From assembly GCA_029233925.1 (NCBI GenBank), contig JARGOX010000022.1, forward strand, positions 1-64,000: DNA of 64,000 nucleotides, read 5' to 3'. Every line of letters begins with the position of its first letter. Position 1 is the stretch's first letter. Source of the DNA: Rhizobiaceae bacterium. GTDB taxonomy: Bacteria; Pseudomonadota; Alphaproteobacteria; Rhizobiales; Rhizobiaceae. The notes under the pieces were generated by a model. The model was not told where the DNA came from and did no database searches. It saw nothing but the letters and a program-made list of their open reading frames with translations. This document shows positions 1 to 8,139 of this stretch, piece after piece. The position numbers and the translations under genes were made by a program.

Positions 1-30
1 CCAATCCAGTCCTCTGGAAAGGCAGCGGTG

Positions 31-2298
31 TCAGATCAAGTCGAGTCTTCTACACTTCATGATGTCCATTTCCTTGCGCGCAGTAATGTTCTCGGTAAAA
101 ACGATAATCCCACCGGTTTCATTCTGTACGTTTTTCCATGGGTGAAGCTCATAGCGCAGCCATTCCCTCTCGTGATCTTCGCGGACAAATATATCCTCTT
201 TGACCCTGATAACGGCTCCCTTCATTGCTTGCTGGTACTGCTCAACCCAATCGGGATGGTTTTGTTCAATCTCCGGGAACACTTCGTAGTGGCTCATGCC
301 CGTCACATCGGGCTGTGATAATCTGTAATCCTGGTACCAGCGATCACTGACGGCAACGTAGCACATCTTTTCGTCAAACATCGCAACGGCAGCCGGGACA
401 TGTTTGACGAAGGTGGAAAGCAGATTCTGATGCTGTGCAAAAAGGTCTGATTTGTTCTTGAAGCGCTGGGCAAAGTTGATAATCAGACCGGCCATGACGG
501 CCAAGATGATGCCGATGACGAGGGTCAGCTTTGGAAGAAAGGATATGTTCTCTTCAAGAAATTGCTGATTGGGCGACAGTGTCAAAGTCCAGGGCTGACC
601 AAATAATTCGATCGTGTCCTCGACGATCCATTGGTTGTCGATGGGATCGTTGAAGTTGGTCGATTTGAAGAGTGTCGAGCCATTTGCCTGCAGGCGGAGA
701 TCATAATATTGGTCCTCGGCGCGCGGCATTGAAGAAAGGACGGTGTCCTTGATGCCGAACAGGCCGACAATGTAGCCATCAAGCCGCTCCCCGATATAGA
801 TGGGGGAGTAGGACAGGAATGCCTTGTATCCACGCGCGGAATCGATCGGAGGGGTTATTGTCGGCAGCTTAAGGCCATCGGCATTTTCCCGGATATTGTT
901 TTTCAGGAACTGTTCTGTCAGCCCGACAGCGAAAAGGTTGGTCTCCTGGGGTTCAATCCATCTTACCTGACCATTGCTTTCTATTCGCTCAACCGCTTTG
1001 AGACCCGGCTGGTCCCCGATGTAATTTTTGGCATCATTTCGCCATTCCTCCTGTTGCATGGTCTCCCGTAAGCCGGCGCGTTCGGCCATACGATTGAGTG
1101 CCAGCATACGGCTTTCCACAGTACGGAGTATGTTTTCCTTGATCGTGTTTGCTTCGATTTTTGTTGCGTTGGCAACGAGCGCTGTTTCTTTCAGCGCAAT
1201 TCTCTCATGCAAAAAGTAGGCGCCGATCAACACGATGCAGAACCCGGCAATGGGTAAAATATAGTAGTTTCTCGTCAAGCTGCCTTTCTGGCTGTTGCCA
1301 ATCAGCATGACGATCATGAAAGCGCCGAAAAGCGCCGTAAACAAAAGGCCGGAGACAAGTATAAGCAGCGGTTCATTGCTTTTTTCAAGCTCTTCAAATT
1401 TTGTCGAACTTGACCAGACCAGCAACCATTTTTTTTGCAGGATATCCATTTCCTTGCGGATTACATATTTTGGCTGACGAACCTCGGATGCATCCACGTT
1501 GCTGTCAAAAATGAGATCGTCGGGGGATTCCTTGGTGCCGTCATAAACGGCCAAATGCAGGGTGTCTCCCTCGCTGCTGGTGAGCCCCTGCATGAAATTC
1601 TTGCCGATGAATGGCGCGTAAATCCAGCCGGTCAAAGCTTGTCTGCGTTGCTCGATGGTTTCTGTCGGCATGTCCTGTCGATACATGGGGAGCAACAGCA
1701 GAAACCCGGGTGTCTTTTCCGCGTCCTGAACCAGAAGAATTCTTCGTGTGATGGCTGCATTTCCGGTGTCCCGTGAAAGGGTTGCAGCCTCATATCTGTT
1801 GGCTTCGAAGGCTATGTTCAGACCGACTGCCTGCGCATTGGTCTCGACCGGTTCAATCAATGTGATGATGAAGTTCGCCTGAAAATCACCCTTGGGATGA
1901 ATGGTAAAGTGGGGGTAATCATCAGCGCGGGCGCTTAGTTGGAAAGCCTCCAGGGATTCGTCATCGACATTGTCGATTTTGCCGATGCCGCTTATGCCTG
2001 GAAAATTATTGAGAACATCGATCGATTGTGAATAGGCCTTCCATTCCCGCCGGTCGACGTGACTCGAACCCTGGAAAAAACCCTTGCCACCCAGTAGCGC
2101 CTGCTCATAGGTTTTTATTCTGAAATCGAGCGCCCTGTCACTTTCATGAGCAAGAGATTCAAATCTTGTCTGATTGGTGGCATCAATATTATCCAGAGTG
2201 ACTCTCCAGGCGTAAATTGTCAGCGCCAGCAATATTGAAAGCATCACAGCTACAAATATGTAATTCTTGTCAAATTTGAGCAGGGAGCGGTATTTCAT
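31..2298 (-). CDS. CHASE/PAS membrane receptor lacking its kinase domain
   Basis: Membrane sensor of 755 residues. Visible in order: TM helix 13-31, CHASE-type periplasmic domain about 75-235, TM helices about 310-333 and 344-363, a second extracytoplasmic region about 365-588, TM helix 589-611, and a PAS domain about 625-745 that ends in the PAC-like ENITARKEMDIMK. In hybrid kinases this sequence is normally followed at once by a HisKA H-box. Here it runs into CRRLDLI and a stop, and no frame of the remaining bases to the window edge restores a kinase sequence. The gene follows HPt and receiver genes on the same strand (gap about 95 bp), so it probably once fed a phosphorelay. It is either a kinase-less receptor or a truncated kinase pseudogene. 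Confidence 0.75.
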   Translation of the reverse strand: MKYRSLLKFDKNYIFVAVMLSILLALTIYAWRVTLDNIDATNQTRFESLAHESDRALDFRIKTYEQALLGGKGFFQGSSHVDRREWKAYSQSIDVLNNFPGISGIGKIDNVDDESLEAFQLSARADDYPHFTIHPKGDFQANFIITLIEPVETNAQAVGLNIAFEANRYEAATLSRDTGNAAITRRILLVQDAEKTPGFLLLLPMYRQDMPTETIEQRRQALTGWIYAPFIGKNFMQGLTSSEGDTLHLAVYDGTKESPDDLIFDSNVDASEVRQPKYVIRKEMDILQKKWLLVWSSSTKFEELEKSNEPLLILVSGLLFTALFGAFMIVMLIGNSQKGSLTRNYYILPIAGFCIVLIGAYFLHERIALKETALVANATKIEANTIKENILRTVESRMLALNRMAERAGLRETMQQEEWRNDAKNYIGDQPGLKAVERIESNGQVRWIEPQETNLFAVGLTEQFLKNNIRENADGLKLPTITPPIDSARGYKAFLSYSPIYIGERLDGYIVGLFGIKDTVLSSMPRAEDQYYDLRLQANGSTLFKSTNFNDPIDNQWIVEDTIELFGQPWTLTLSPNQQFLEENISFLPKLTLVIGIILAVMAGLIINFAQRFKNKSDLFAQHQNLLSTFVKHVPAAVAMFDEKMCYVAVSDRWYQDYRLSQPDVTGMSHYEVFPEIEQNHPDWVEQYQQAMKGAVIRVKEDIFVREDHEREWLRYELHPWKNVQNETGGIIVFTENITARKEMDIMKCRRLDLI

Positions 2299-2393
2299 AT
2301 GATCTGACCTTGTTGGCTACCCTGGTTATGTTGCTAAAACCGTACTGCTTGGGGCAGGTTGTTTTACAGTCTGACGGGTGGCGACAGCGTGAT

Positions 2394-2786
2394 TCAGGAC
2401 GCCGTAATGCGATCTGTCAAGCCGGGAATGCCGGCATTGTAGAGTGTGGAGCTCTCCGGTGATACGGTGCGAACCAATGTATTCAATTCGTCAAAAAGCC
2501 CTGCGACTGTATTTACCTGTGCGGCTGTAGGTTCCATGCCGGTGCTGGCGAGCGCGCTCAAATAGCTCTCGAGCGATCCAGCGGCAGAACTGATCGCTGC
2601 AAATCCGATCGAGCCACTGCTTCCTTTGATTTTGTGCGCCATTGCGATCGCATTGGTGATGGCCTCAGAACTGTCAATTGAAACATCTTCCAATTGCCGG
2701 ATGTGAGATCCAATGGCGTCTGCTTCATTGGTCAAGGTAGCGCAATGGCGTTCTATCAGGGCTTTAAGCTGGTCCTGAAGGCTCAT
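2394..2786 (-). CDS. HPt phosphotransfer protein
   Basis: Small all-alpha histidine phosphotransfer protein of 130 residues. The expected phosphorylatable histidine is H51 in AHKIKGSSGSIGF, a good match to the HPt consensus H-x-[KR]-G-[SA]-[SA]. It would shuttle phosphoryl groups between a hybrid kinase and a receiver in the cytoplasm. Its start overlaps the stop of the upstream receiver gene by 4 bp (ATGA), so the two are translationally coupled. The CHASE receptor gene follows. A nearby kinase donor is missing because that receptor lacks a catalytic domain; the sensor kinase at 8140 could serve instead, which is inference. Confidence 0.85.
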   Translation of the reverse strand: MSLQDQLKALIERHCATLTNEADAIGSHIRQLEDVSIDSSEAITNAIAMAHKIKGSSGSIGFAAISSAAGSLESYLSALASTGMEPTAAQVNTVAGLFDELNTLVRTVSPESSTLYNAGIPGLTDRITAS

Positions 2787-3187
2787 GCGGCCTTCTCCGC
2801 CTGATGCCGATTCCAGATTTCAACAATTCTATCGACGAGCGTCATGGGGTCGTAGGGCTTGGAGATGACATCGGCAGCGCCCAATTGCTTGTAGCCCTCA
2901 ACTTCATGCCTTTGGGCCTTTGCTGTCATGAAGATGACGGGTGTTGCCGCCAGTTCGGGCATATTCTGGAACTTGTTGAGAACTTCGATTCCATCCATGC
3001 CCGGCATCATGACGTCCAGCAAAATGAGATCAGGCTTGAACAGCGGAGCGCTTTGCAAAGCAGCAAGACCGCCGCTACAGACATTCAAAGTAAAGCCTCC
3101 GAGATTTTCCAGAACCATTTCGGTGACAGCGCGGATGTCGGGGTCATCTTCAATGTAGGTAATCCGTGTCAGTTTTCTCATTTTCAT
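2783..3187 (-). CDS. Single-domain response regulator (CheY-like)
   Basis: Stand-alone receiver of about 134 residues with acidic pocket E13/D14/D15, phosphoacceptor D58 in ILLDVMMPGMDG and conserved lysine K110 in VISKPYDP. No output domain. The open frame continues upstream to 3394, but the ATG at 3187 is chosen because the receiver fold begins right after it (MKMRKLTRITYIEDD) and AAGGGA lies 2-7 bases upstream; an ATG two codons later gives slightly better spacing. It overlaps the HPt gene by 4 bp, so the pair is likely a phosphorelay module. It is divergent from the TackOD1/glycosyltransferase operon across a 556-bp gap. Confidence 0.85.
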   Translation of the reverse strand: MKMRKLTRITYIEDDPDIRAVTEMVLENLGGFTLNVCSGGLAALQSAPLFKPDLILLDVMMPGMDGIEVLNKFQNMPELAATPVIFMTAKAQRHEVEGYKQLGAADVISKPYDPMTLVDRIVEIWNRHQAEKAA

Positions 3188-3743
3188 TGTCCCTTGGCCA
3201 CATGGCGGCACTTCCAGTAACGGAAATTGCTGGCGTGGTTGGCGCGTTATCTGGCACTTAAGAAGGCCGCCGCTAAATAAAGTATTAATCGCAAAAGCAC
3301 ATCTCGGCCCCAAAAATGCAACCATTGGCTGAATTTTACCAATGTGACATCTTTGGGGAATTGGATTTTTCCTAAAATATAATAATAATTTCATGCTGTT
3401 AATATGTGTGCCTCACTTCAGATGGTGCTGCTCTGGAAAGCGCAACCAACCTTTTTATGCACCATCTATTTGTTCTGTAAATATTATCTATTCTTAATTC
3501 AAATAGCCCTGCCTTCCTGAAACTACCCGTTATCCTTTCAAAAGGACGGAATAATTAAAATTTTGAACACTTAGTTTTGCCATTGTTGGGTTCGTTGGCG
3601 TCGTTTCACTAAGTATTAATTTGCGACACCTATAAAGTGCAATTGCCGTGATGCAGGAAGAAATGTGTACCGAAGCACAATGCAGCCGTTTGGTGGCTGT
3701 GTGATCGGGCGCTGCTCGGAAGAATAAACAGGAGGGGTTCAGC
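3188..3743. other. Divergent intergenic region, 556 bp
   Basis: AT-rich gap between the leftward receiver/HPt/CHASE genes and the rightward TackOD1 operon. I find no convincing ORF. It should hold both promoters. Several TTAAT-like words occur, but I cannot fix -35/-10 pairs with confidence. A strong Shine-Dalgarno sequence, GGAGGGG at 3731-3737, serves the GTG at 3744. Confidence 0.5.
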
Positions 3744-5681
3744 GTGGCCCAGGCGCAGGTAGAATTTGCAGGACAACAGGCGCCCGGAAGGCGCGTTCTG
3801 GTTGCTGAGGACAGTTCCATTACCCAGGACCTGTTGAAGCTTGTGTTGACGCAGCGCGGGCACCAGGTGGACATTGCCAATGACGGACAGGAAGCCCTTC
3901 ACGCACTGAGGAGCAGCAGCTATGATGTTGCTCTGCTCGATTTTCATCTGCCCAAAATGGATGGTTTGCAGGTTGCGACGCAATTTCTGGCGGAACGAAA
4001 AGGCCTTTCGCGGCCATTGTTTGTGGCCATTACCGGTGATGTGGAAGGTTTGCTCAAACATCCGGAGAATTGTGAACATTTCGATGAGGTTGTTCCCAAG
4101 CCGCTGAATATTGATGTGGTCTGCGGGATTGTGGAAAACGGGACTGAATCTTCCGGTACGGGTGATGCGGAGGAACCCAATGTTGTCGAAATGGTGAAGG
4201 CAACTCCAGCCGAGCCTCTGCCGCCCGCCAGAACAGCACACACGCAACGAGAAATCATTCAGAGACCGGCCACCCAGAGACCGGCCACCCAGAGACCGGC
4301 CACCCAGAGACCGGCCACCCAGACACCGGCCACCCAGACACCGTTGAGCCCATCGAGAGAGCCTCAAAGGACAGTCAGTCCGGTGCGCTCAGCGATTGAG
4401 GATCTGGGTTACACATTCCTGCGTTGGCCTGATGATTTTGATCCGATGCAGCAATCAGCCCGATCATTGCTGGCAACGCCACAGCCGGGTGAAGCCGATG
4501 CTATTTTGTTGTGTGAGGCGGTGCGCATGCAGGATCTGTCAGAGCTCTTGCAGAGCCATGATTTGCATCTTCTGCCAATTATCGATCTCACAGGCGAAAG
4601 AAGCGCTGGAACCGATGTCAGCGGTGTGACCCTGTCATATGGGGAAACAGGCAAGATAAGGGACGTCATTGAGGCTTTTCATGACAGGCGCGCCTGTATT
4701 CATGATGATCTTCTTCAATCGGACAGTTTTGGCGACAAGCTGCTGGGTCGGATGTTCACGAGTGGCAAGGATCTGATCGCCCGGTACGACGGCGCAGACA
4801 CGAGCTTCATAGCATACAACACCATCGTAGATGCTGCCACGGTTGGTCTTGAAGCGACAAGGCTGACAGAACACGGGCTCTTGCGCCCCATTTTTTTTGA
4901 TCGGTTGCATGAATGCGGCCAATGCGGTTCTGCGCGCCTGAACGTACGTGAGGAATGTCCGGAATGCCATTCGGCAAATCTCAGCGAAGAACCCTATCTT
5001 CATCATTTCAGATGCGCCTATCAGGGGCCTGAGTCTGATTTTCGCAGCGGCGATGATCTGATCTGTCCCAAATGTCGTCGTGAATTGTCGCATTTCGGCA
5101 GGGATTACGACAAGCCGGGTATCATGGTTTCCTGCGCAACATGCGGAACATCAACATCGGAGCCGACCGTCGGCTTTGTTTGTGTTGACTGCACCGCCAG
5201 ATCCGATGGCGAAGCGGTTCGCACGCGGGACATTTTTTCCTACGCGTTGACAGAAAAAGCCGTTGGCTATCTGGAGGCAGGAGAGTCGTTTCTCGGCTTT
5301 ACGCAAAAATCATTGCGTTTTGCTGATTTGCCATTCGATCTCGTCGTTGCCCTGAACGAAGAAGCACGGCGATTCAATCAGGACCAGACCAGCTTTGCTC
5401 TCTTGAACATTGCCTATGTCAATGAACGCGAAATCGATATTGAGAATGGCCCGCGCAAGTTCGCACAAGCCCGCGACCTTTTTCTCGAAAACCTGCGTGC
5501 AGCGCTGGGCCCTCACAGCAAGGTGTTCAGGGGAAGAGGCTACGATTATGCGCTCATGAACCAGAGCAGTCCGGACGATGTTCGTCGCGATCTGGCTGGT
5601 ATCCTGAGGCAGGCCAACGCACATATGCGTCTTGATATAGGAGCGTCCATAACCGTGTTCGGCCCGAAGGACTTTGGCTGA
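3744..5681 (+). CDS. Receiver + TackOD1 zinc-ribbon protein with degenerate GGDEF-like tail
   Basis: Cytoplasmic 645-residue protein starting at GTG 3744 behind GGAGGGG. Domains: receiver 17-130 with acidic pocket E22/D23, phosphoacceptor D66 in LLDFHLP and K119; a proline/threonine linker 173-197 made of QRPAT repeats; then a region with CxxC pairs at 391/394, 405/408, 441/444, 464/467 and 480/483, which I match to the TackOD1 output domain, a family name with no defined reaction. Residues about 525-640 look like a GGDEF domain in layout (ALLNIAYVN in place of LLLDIDxFK, RGRGYDYAL in place of RLGGDEFAL) but lack the active-site motif. Its stop overlaps the glycosyltransferase ATG (TGATG), so the two are coupled. 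I infer a phosphorylation-controlled regulator of that synthase. TackOD1 is assigned from memory. Confidence 0.65.
   Translation: MAQAQVEFAGQQAPGRRVLVAEDSSITQDLLKLVLTQRGHQVDIANDGQEALHALRSSSYDVALLDFHLPKMDGLQVATQFLAERKGLSRPLFVAITGDVEGLLKHPENCEHFDEVVPKPLNIDVVCGIVENGTESSGTGDAEEPNVVEMVKATPAEPLPPARTAHTQREIIQRPATQRPATQRPATQRPATQTPATQTPLSPSREPQRTVSPVRSAIEDLGYTFLRWPDDFDPMQQSARSLLATPQPGEADAILLCEAVRMQDLSELLQSHDLHLLPIIDLTGERSAGTDVSGVTLSYGETGKIRDVIEAFHDRRACIHDDLLQSDSFGDKLLGRMFTSGKDLIARYDGADTSFIAYNTIVDAATVGLEATRLTEHGLLRPIFFDRLHECGQCGSARLNVREECPECHSANLSEEPYLHHFRCAYQGPESDFRSGDDLICPKCRRELSHFGRDYDKPGIMVSCATCGTSTSEPTVGFVCVDCTARSDGEAVRTRDIFSYALTEKAVGYLEAGESFLGFTQKSLRFADLPFDLVVALNEEARRFNQDQTSFALLNIAYVNEREIDIENGPRKFAQARDLFLENLRAALGPHSKVFRGRGYDYALMNQSSPDDVRRDLAGILRQANAHMRLDIGASITVFGPKDFG
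4260..4344 (+). repeat. 15-bp in-frame tandem repeat coding QRPAT
   Basis: Four identical copies of CAGAGACCGGCCACC at 4260-4319, a fifth copy with one change (CAGACACCGGCCACC, 4320-4334), and a partial sixth. Each unit codes QRPAT or QTPAT, so copy number can change without a frameshift. It forms the flexible linker between the receiver and the TackOD1 part. Confidence 0.95.
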
Positions 5682-6946
5682 TGTACGCGCTCATAGCTGA
5701 CGGATTTAGCTATCTGCAGTCCCAAAGTGGTCTGAGTTTGCTGTTGCTCTTTTGGTACGTTTTCATTTTCGAGATACCGCGCTACACGGTCAATTTCGCG
5801 ATTGCGCTGCTTTTCAGGAGACATTCTGAAGATATGGCGCCTGACCTGCTCGACAATGAGCGGATCAGTGTCATTGTTGCCGGCCATAACGAGGAAGACG
5901 CCATTGAACGATGTGTGCTTGCTCTTCATGAGCAAAGCCGCCCGCCCGATGAGATTATCGTTGTCAGTGACGGTTCAACAGATCGCATGGCGGAAAAAAT
6001 AGGCACTTTGCTCAGGCGCGGCCTGATCGACAGTGCCCATGCCACTGAATTGCGTGCCGGCAAGTCTGCCGCCGTCAATCTTGCGGACCGATCGGTTACC
6101 GGTGAGATCATGATCAATATTGATTGTGACTGTTCGTTTGACCGCCATGCATTCAGAAACATCATCAAGCCGTTTGTGGACCCTGAAATTGGGGCCGTTT
6201 CAGGAAATATACTGGTTCGCAATGCGCAAAAAAGTCTGGTGACCTCGTTCCAGGCCATAGAATATCTGATCAGCGTGTCGATGGGCAAACAGGCCGCCGC
6301 GCAGCTCGGGCAGGTCACCTGCGCGTCAGGCGCCTTCAGTGCCTTTCGCCAGACTGCTTTGCATGGCGTTGGCGGCATGGATGCCGGTGGCGGCGAGGAC
6401 CTTGATGTTACGTTGAGGTTGAGACAGGCTGGCTGGAAAATAGATTTTGCCGAAACCGCAATCTGCTACACGGATGTGCCAGACACATTGACGGCGCTTA
6501 CCCGGCAGCGTTTTCGCTGGGAACGGGACGCGGTGCGTTTGCGCTACCGCAAGCATATTGATCTCATGAACCCGTTTTCACCGCAATTCAACTGGGTGGA
6601 ACTGGTCCATGAGGTAGAGTTTTTCTTCTTTCATATTGTCGCGGCGATTGCGCTACCGATCTACCTGATCTGGCTGTTTTTTACCTATGGAGATCTGGCG
6701 CCAGTCGTTCTGGTGGCTGCTCAGATCGGCCTCGTGGTGATGGATGTCTTCACGTTTTCTCTGGCGGCCATCGCAACGCCGAAAGTGAAAAGCAGAACCC
6801 TGCTGCCCTACCTGCTCGGCTACAGCATTTTCAATGGCTTCCTGATGCGATTCATTCGCATTGCGGCCTATATGCAGGAATGGGTTTTCAAGGCGTCCTA
6901 CAAAGACACCTATGTACCGGACAAAGTCCATCGAGTGAGAGGTTGA
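5681..6946 (+). CDS. Membrane glycosyltransferase family 2 (BcsA/PgaC-like)
   Basis: Processive inverting glycosyltransferase of 421 residues, expected in the inner membrane. It has an N-terminal TM segment about 17-45, a GT-A core with nucleotide-binding VSDGS (D97), metal-binding DCD at 148-150, acceptor-site ED at 239-240 and QRFRW at 276-280 (QxxRW), then TM helices about 315-395. These are the D, DxD, ED, QxxRW signatures of cellulose, hyaluronan and poly-N-acetylglucosamine synthases. No PilZ domain follows, so c-di-GMP binding within this chain is not evident. It is coupled by overlap to the TackOD1 gene, and the HlyD-like adaptor starts 3 bp after its stop. The polymer cannot be read from sequence. 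Confidence 0.88.
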   Translation: MYALIADGFSYLQSQSGLSLLLLFWYVFIFEIPRYTVNFAIALLFRRHSEDMAPDLLDNERISVIVAGHNEEDAIERCVLALHEQSRPPDEIIVVSDGSTDRMAEKIGTLLRRGLIDSAHATELRAGKSAAVNLADRSVTGEIMINIDCDCSFDRHAFRNIIKPFVDPEIGAVSGNILVRNAQKSLVTSFQAIEYLISVSMGKQAAAQLGQVTCASGAFSAFRQTALHGVGGMDAGGGEDLDVTLRLRQAGWKIDFAETAICYTDVPDTLTALTRQRFRWERDAVRLRYRKHIDLMNPFSPQFNWVELVHEVEFFFFHIVAAIALPIYLIWLFFTYGDLAPVVLVAAQIGLVVMDVFTFSLAAIATPKVKSRTLLPYLLGYSIFNGFLMRFIRIAAYMQEWVFKASYKDTYVPDKVHRVRG

Positions 6947-6949
6947 TAG

Positions 6950-7948
6950 TTGATCCGCAATCTGAACAAACGCCAACGGCCTGATACGCTTGTCAATCAG
7001 CAAAGACGCGGTGGTGGCAACTGGGGCCGTCGCATCTATCTGTTGATCCTTGCCGTCGTCTGCCTGACCGTATTGAATTACCTGTGGGGTGAAGCCGTGA
7101 TGCTTCACGCGGATGGTCTTGTCATTCGCGAGCGTAATCTCGTGGCTGCGACCTCCATTGTGCGGGTGGAGGATGCCCGCGTTGATCAGGGGGAGACGGT
7201 CGAAAAAGACGATATATTGTTTCGTGTTGGTTCCATCGAAACCCTTGATCGCATAGCAGATTTGTCTACGCGTATTGCTGAACTGGCACAGAGAAGGGCT
7301 TCACTGTATTCGCGCTCGGAACTGGCCAGTGAACTTTTGCCCCTGGCGCGTCGCCGTTCGAATGAGGCAAGCGATGTATTGATCAGATTTGACAATATGG
7401 CGCTTCGCGGTCTCGTCACAACTGCGCGACAGGAAGAAGCCATGCGCGCGAATTTTGATGCGCAAAAAGAACTTGTCCTGCTGGTCAATGAAACATCGAC
7501 GCTCAAATCCGAGATATCGGCCTTTGAAATGGCGCATCAGGATGCGGCGCGAGCCTTGGACGACCTGAAGGGTTATTATGCGAGCGGGATCGTCCGCGCC
7601 CCGGTATCGGGCACGATCGGGGGAAAAGTCCCTTCCGTTGGAGACGTCTATCGCGCCGGTGAACCGATCCTTTCGATTTACTCCGGGGAACCCTATATCC
7701 TGGCCTATTTGCCAACCCGATACATTTTTCCCATTCGCAAGGGAATGCGTGTCCGCCTGACCAGCGGGAGGCATGCAGAAAACGGTATCGTCACCGAGAT
7801 TCTTCCTTTTTCAGAAGCGCTTCCGGAAGAATTTCAAAATACATTCAAACCGCGTGACCGCAATCAACTGGCAAAGATACATTTTGCCAAACCCTCGTTG
7901 ATACCAGTTTACGCAAAGGTCGAAATTTCCCGCGGCTTTTTATGGTGA
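6950..7948 (+). CDS. HlyD-like periplasmic adaptor of the polysaccharide locus
   Basis: Protein of 332 residues with one N-terminal TM anchor about 28-46 and a periplasmic part: a split barrel-sandwich/lipoyl-like half (VRVEDARVDQGETVEKDDILFRV), a helical hairpin about 95-195, and the second half (GIVRAPVSGTIGGKVPSVGDVYRAGEPIL). This is the HlyD/EmrA/Alg44 periplasmic architecture. The start is TTG at 6950, just after the glycosyltransferase stop, with GAGAGG upstream. Unlike Alg44 it carries no PilZ domain. It probably guides the nascent polymer through the periplasm. No outer-membrane exporter is encoded nearby. Confidence 0.8.
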   Translation: MIRNLNKRQRPDTLVNQQRRGGGNWGRRIYLLILAVVCLTVLNYLWGEAVMLHADGLVIRERNLVAATSIVRVEDARVDQGETVEKDDILFRVGSIETLDRIADLSTRIAELAQRRASLYSRSELASELLPLARRRSNEASDVLIRFDNMALRGLVTTARQEEAMRANFDAQKELVLLVNETSTLKSEISAFEMAHQDAARALDDLKGYYASGIVRAPVSGTIGGKVPSVGDVYRAGEPILSIYSGEPYILAYLPTRYIFPIRKGMRVRLTSGRHAENGIVTEILPFSEALPEEFQNTFKPRDRNQLAKIHFAKPSLIPVYAKVEISRGFLW

Positions 7949-8139
7949 GCAATTTTGACAATCAGCATGACCGGGAACAACACACCATTTGGATATGGAA
8001 CCAATCATCGCGCCCCCCAGCCAATGATTGTTTTTCCTGCTTTCGTCTCAGTGCGAACCCAGATGCAAAACATTCTTCAAAAGGGTCGAAATGAACGATG
8101 TGAACAGCATCTGCCAGCAGCGCAAAATTGGAGAATGTT

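Noticed and set aside
3744-4380. Possible insertion of foreign DNA at the 15-bp repeats
   Set aside because: The repeat keeps the frame and codon style of the gene; slippage explains it without transfer.
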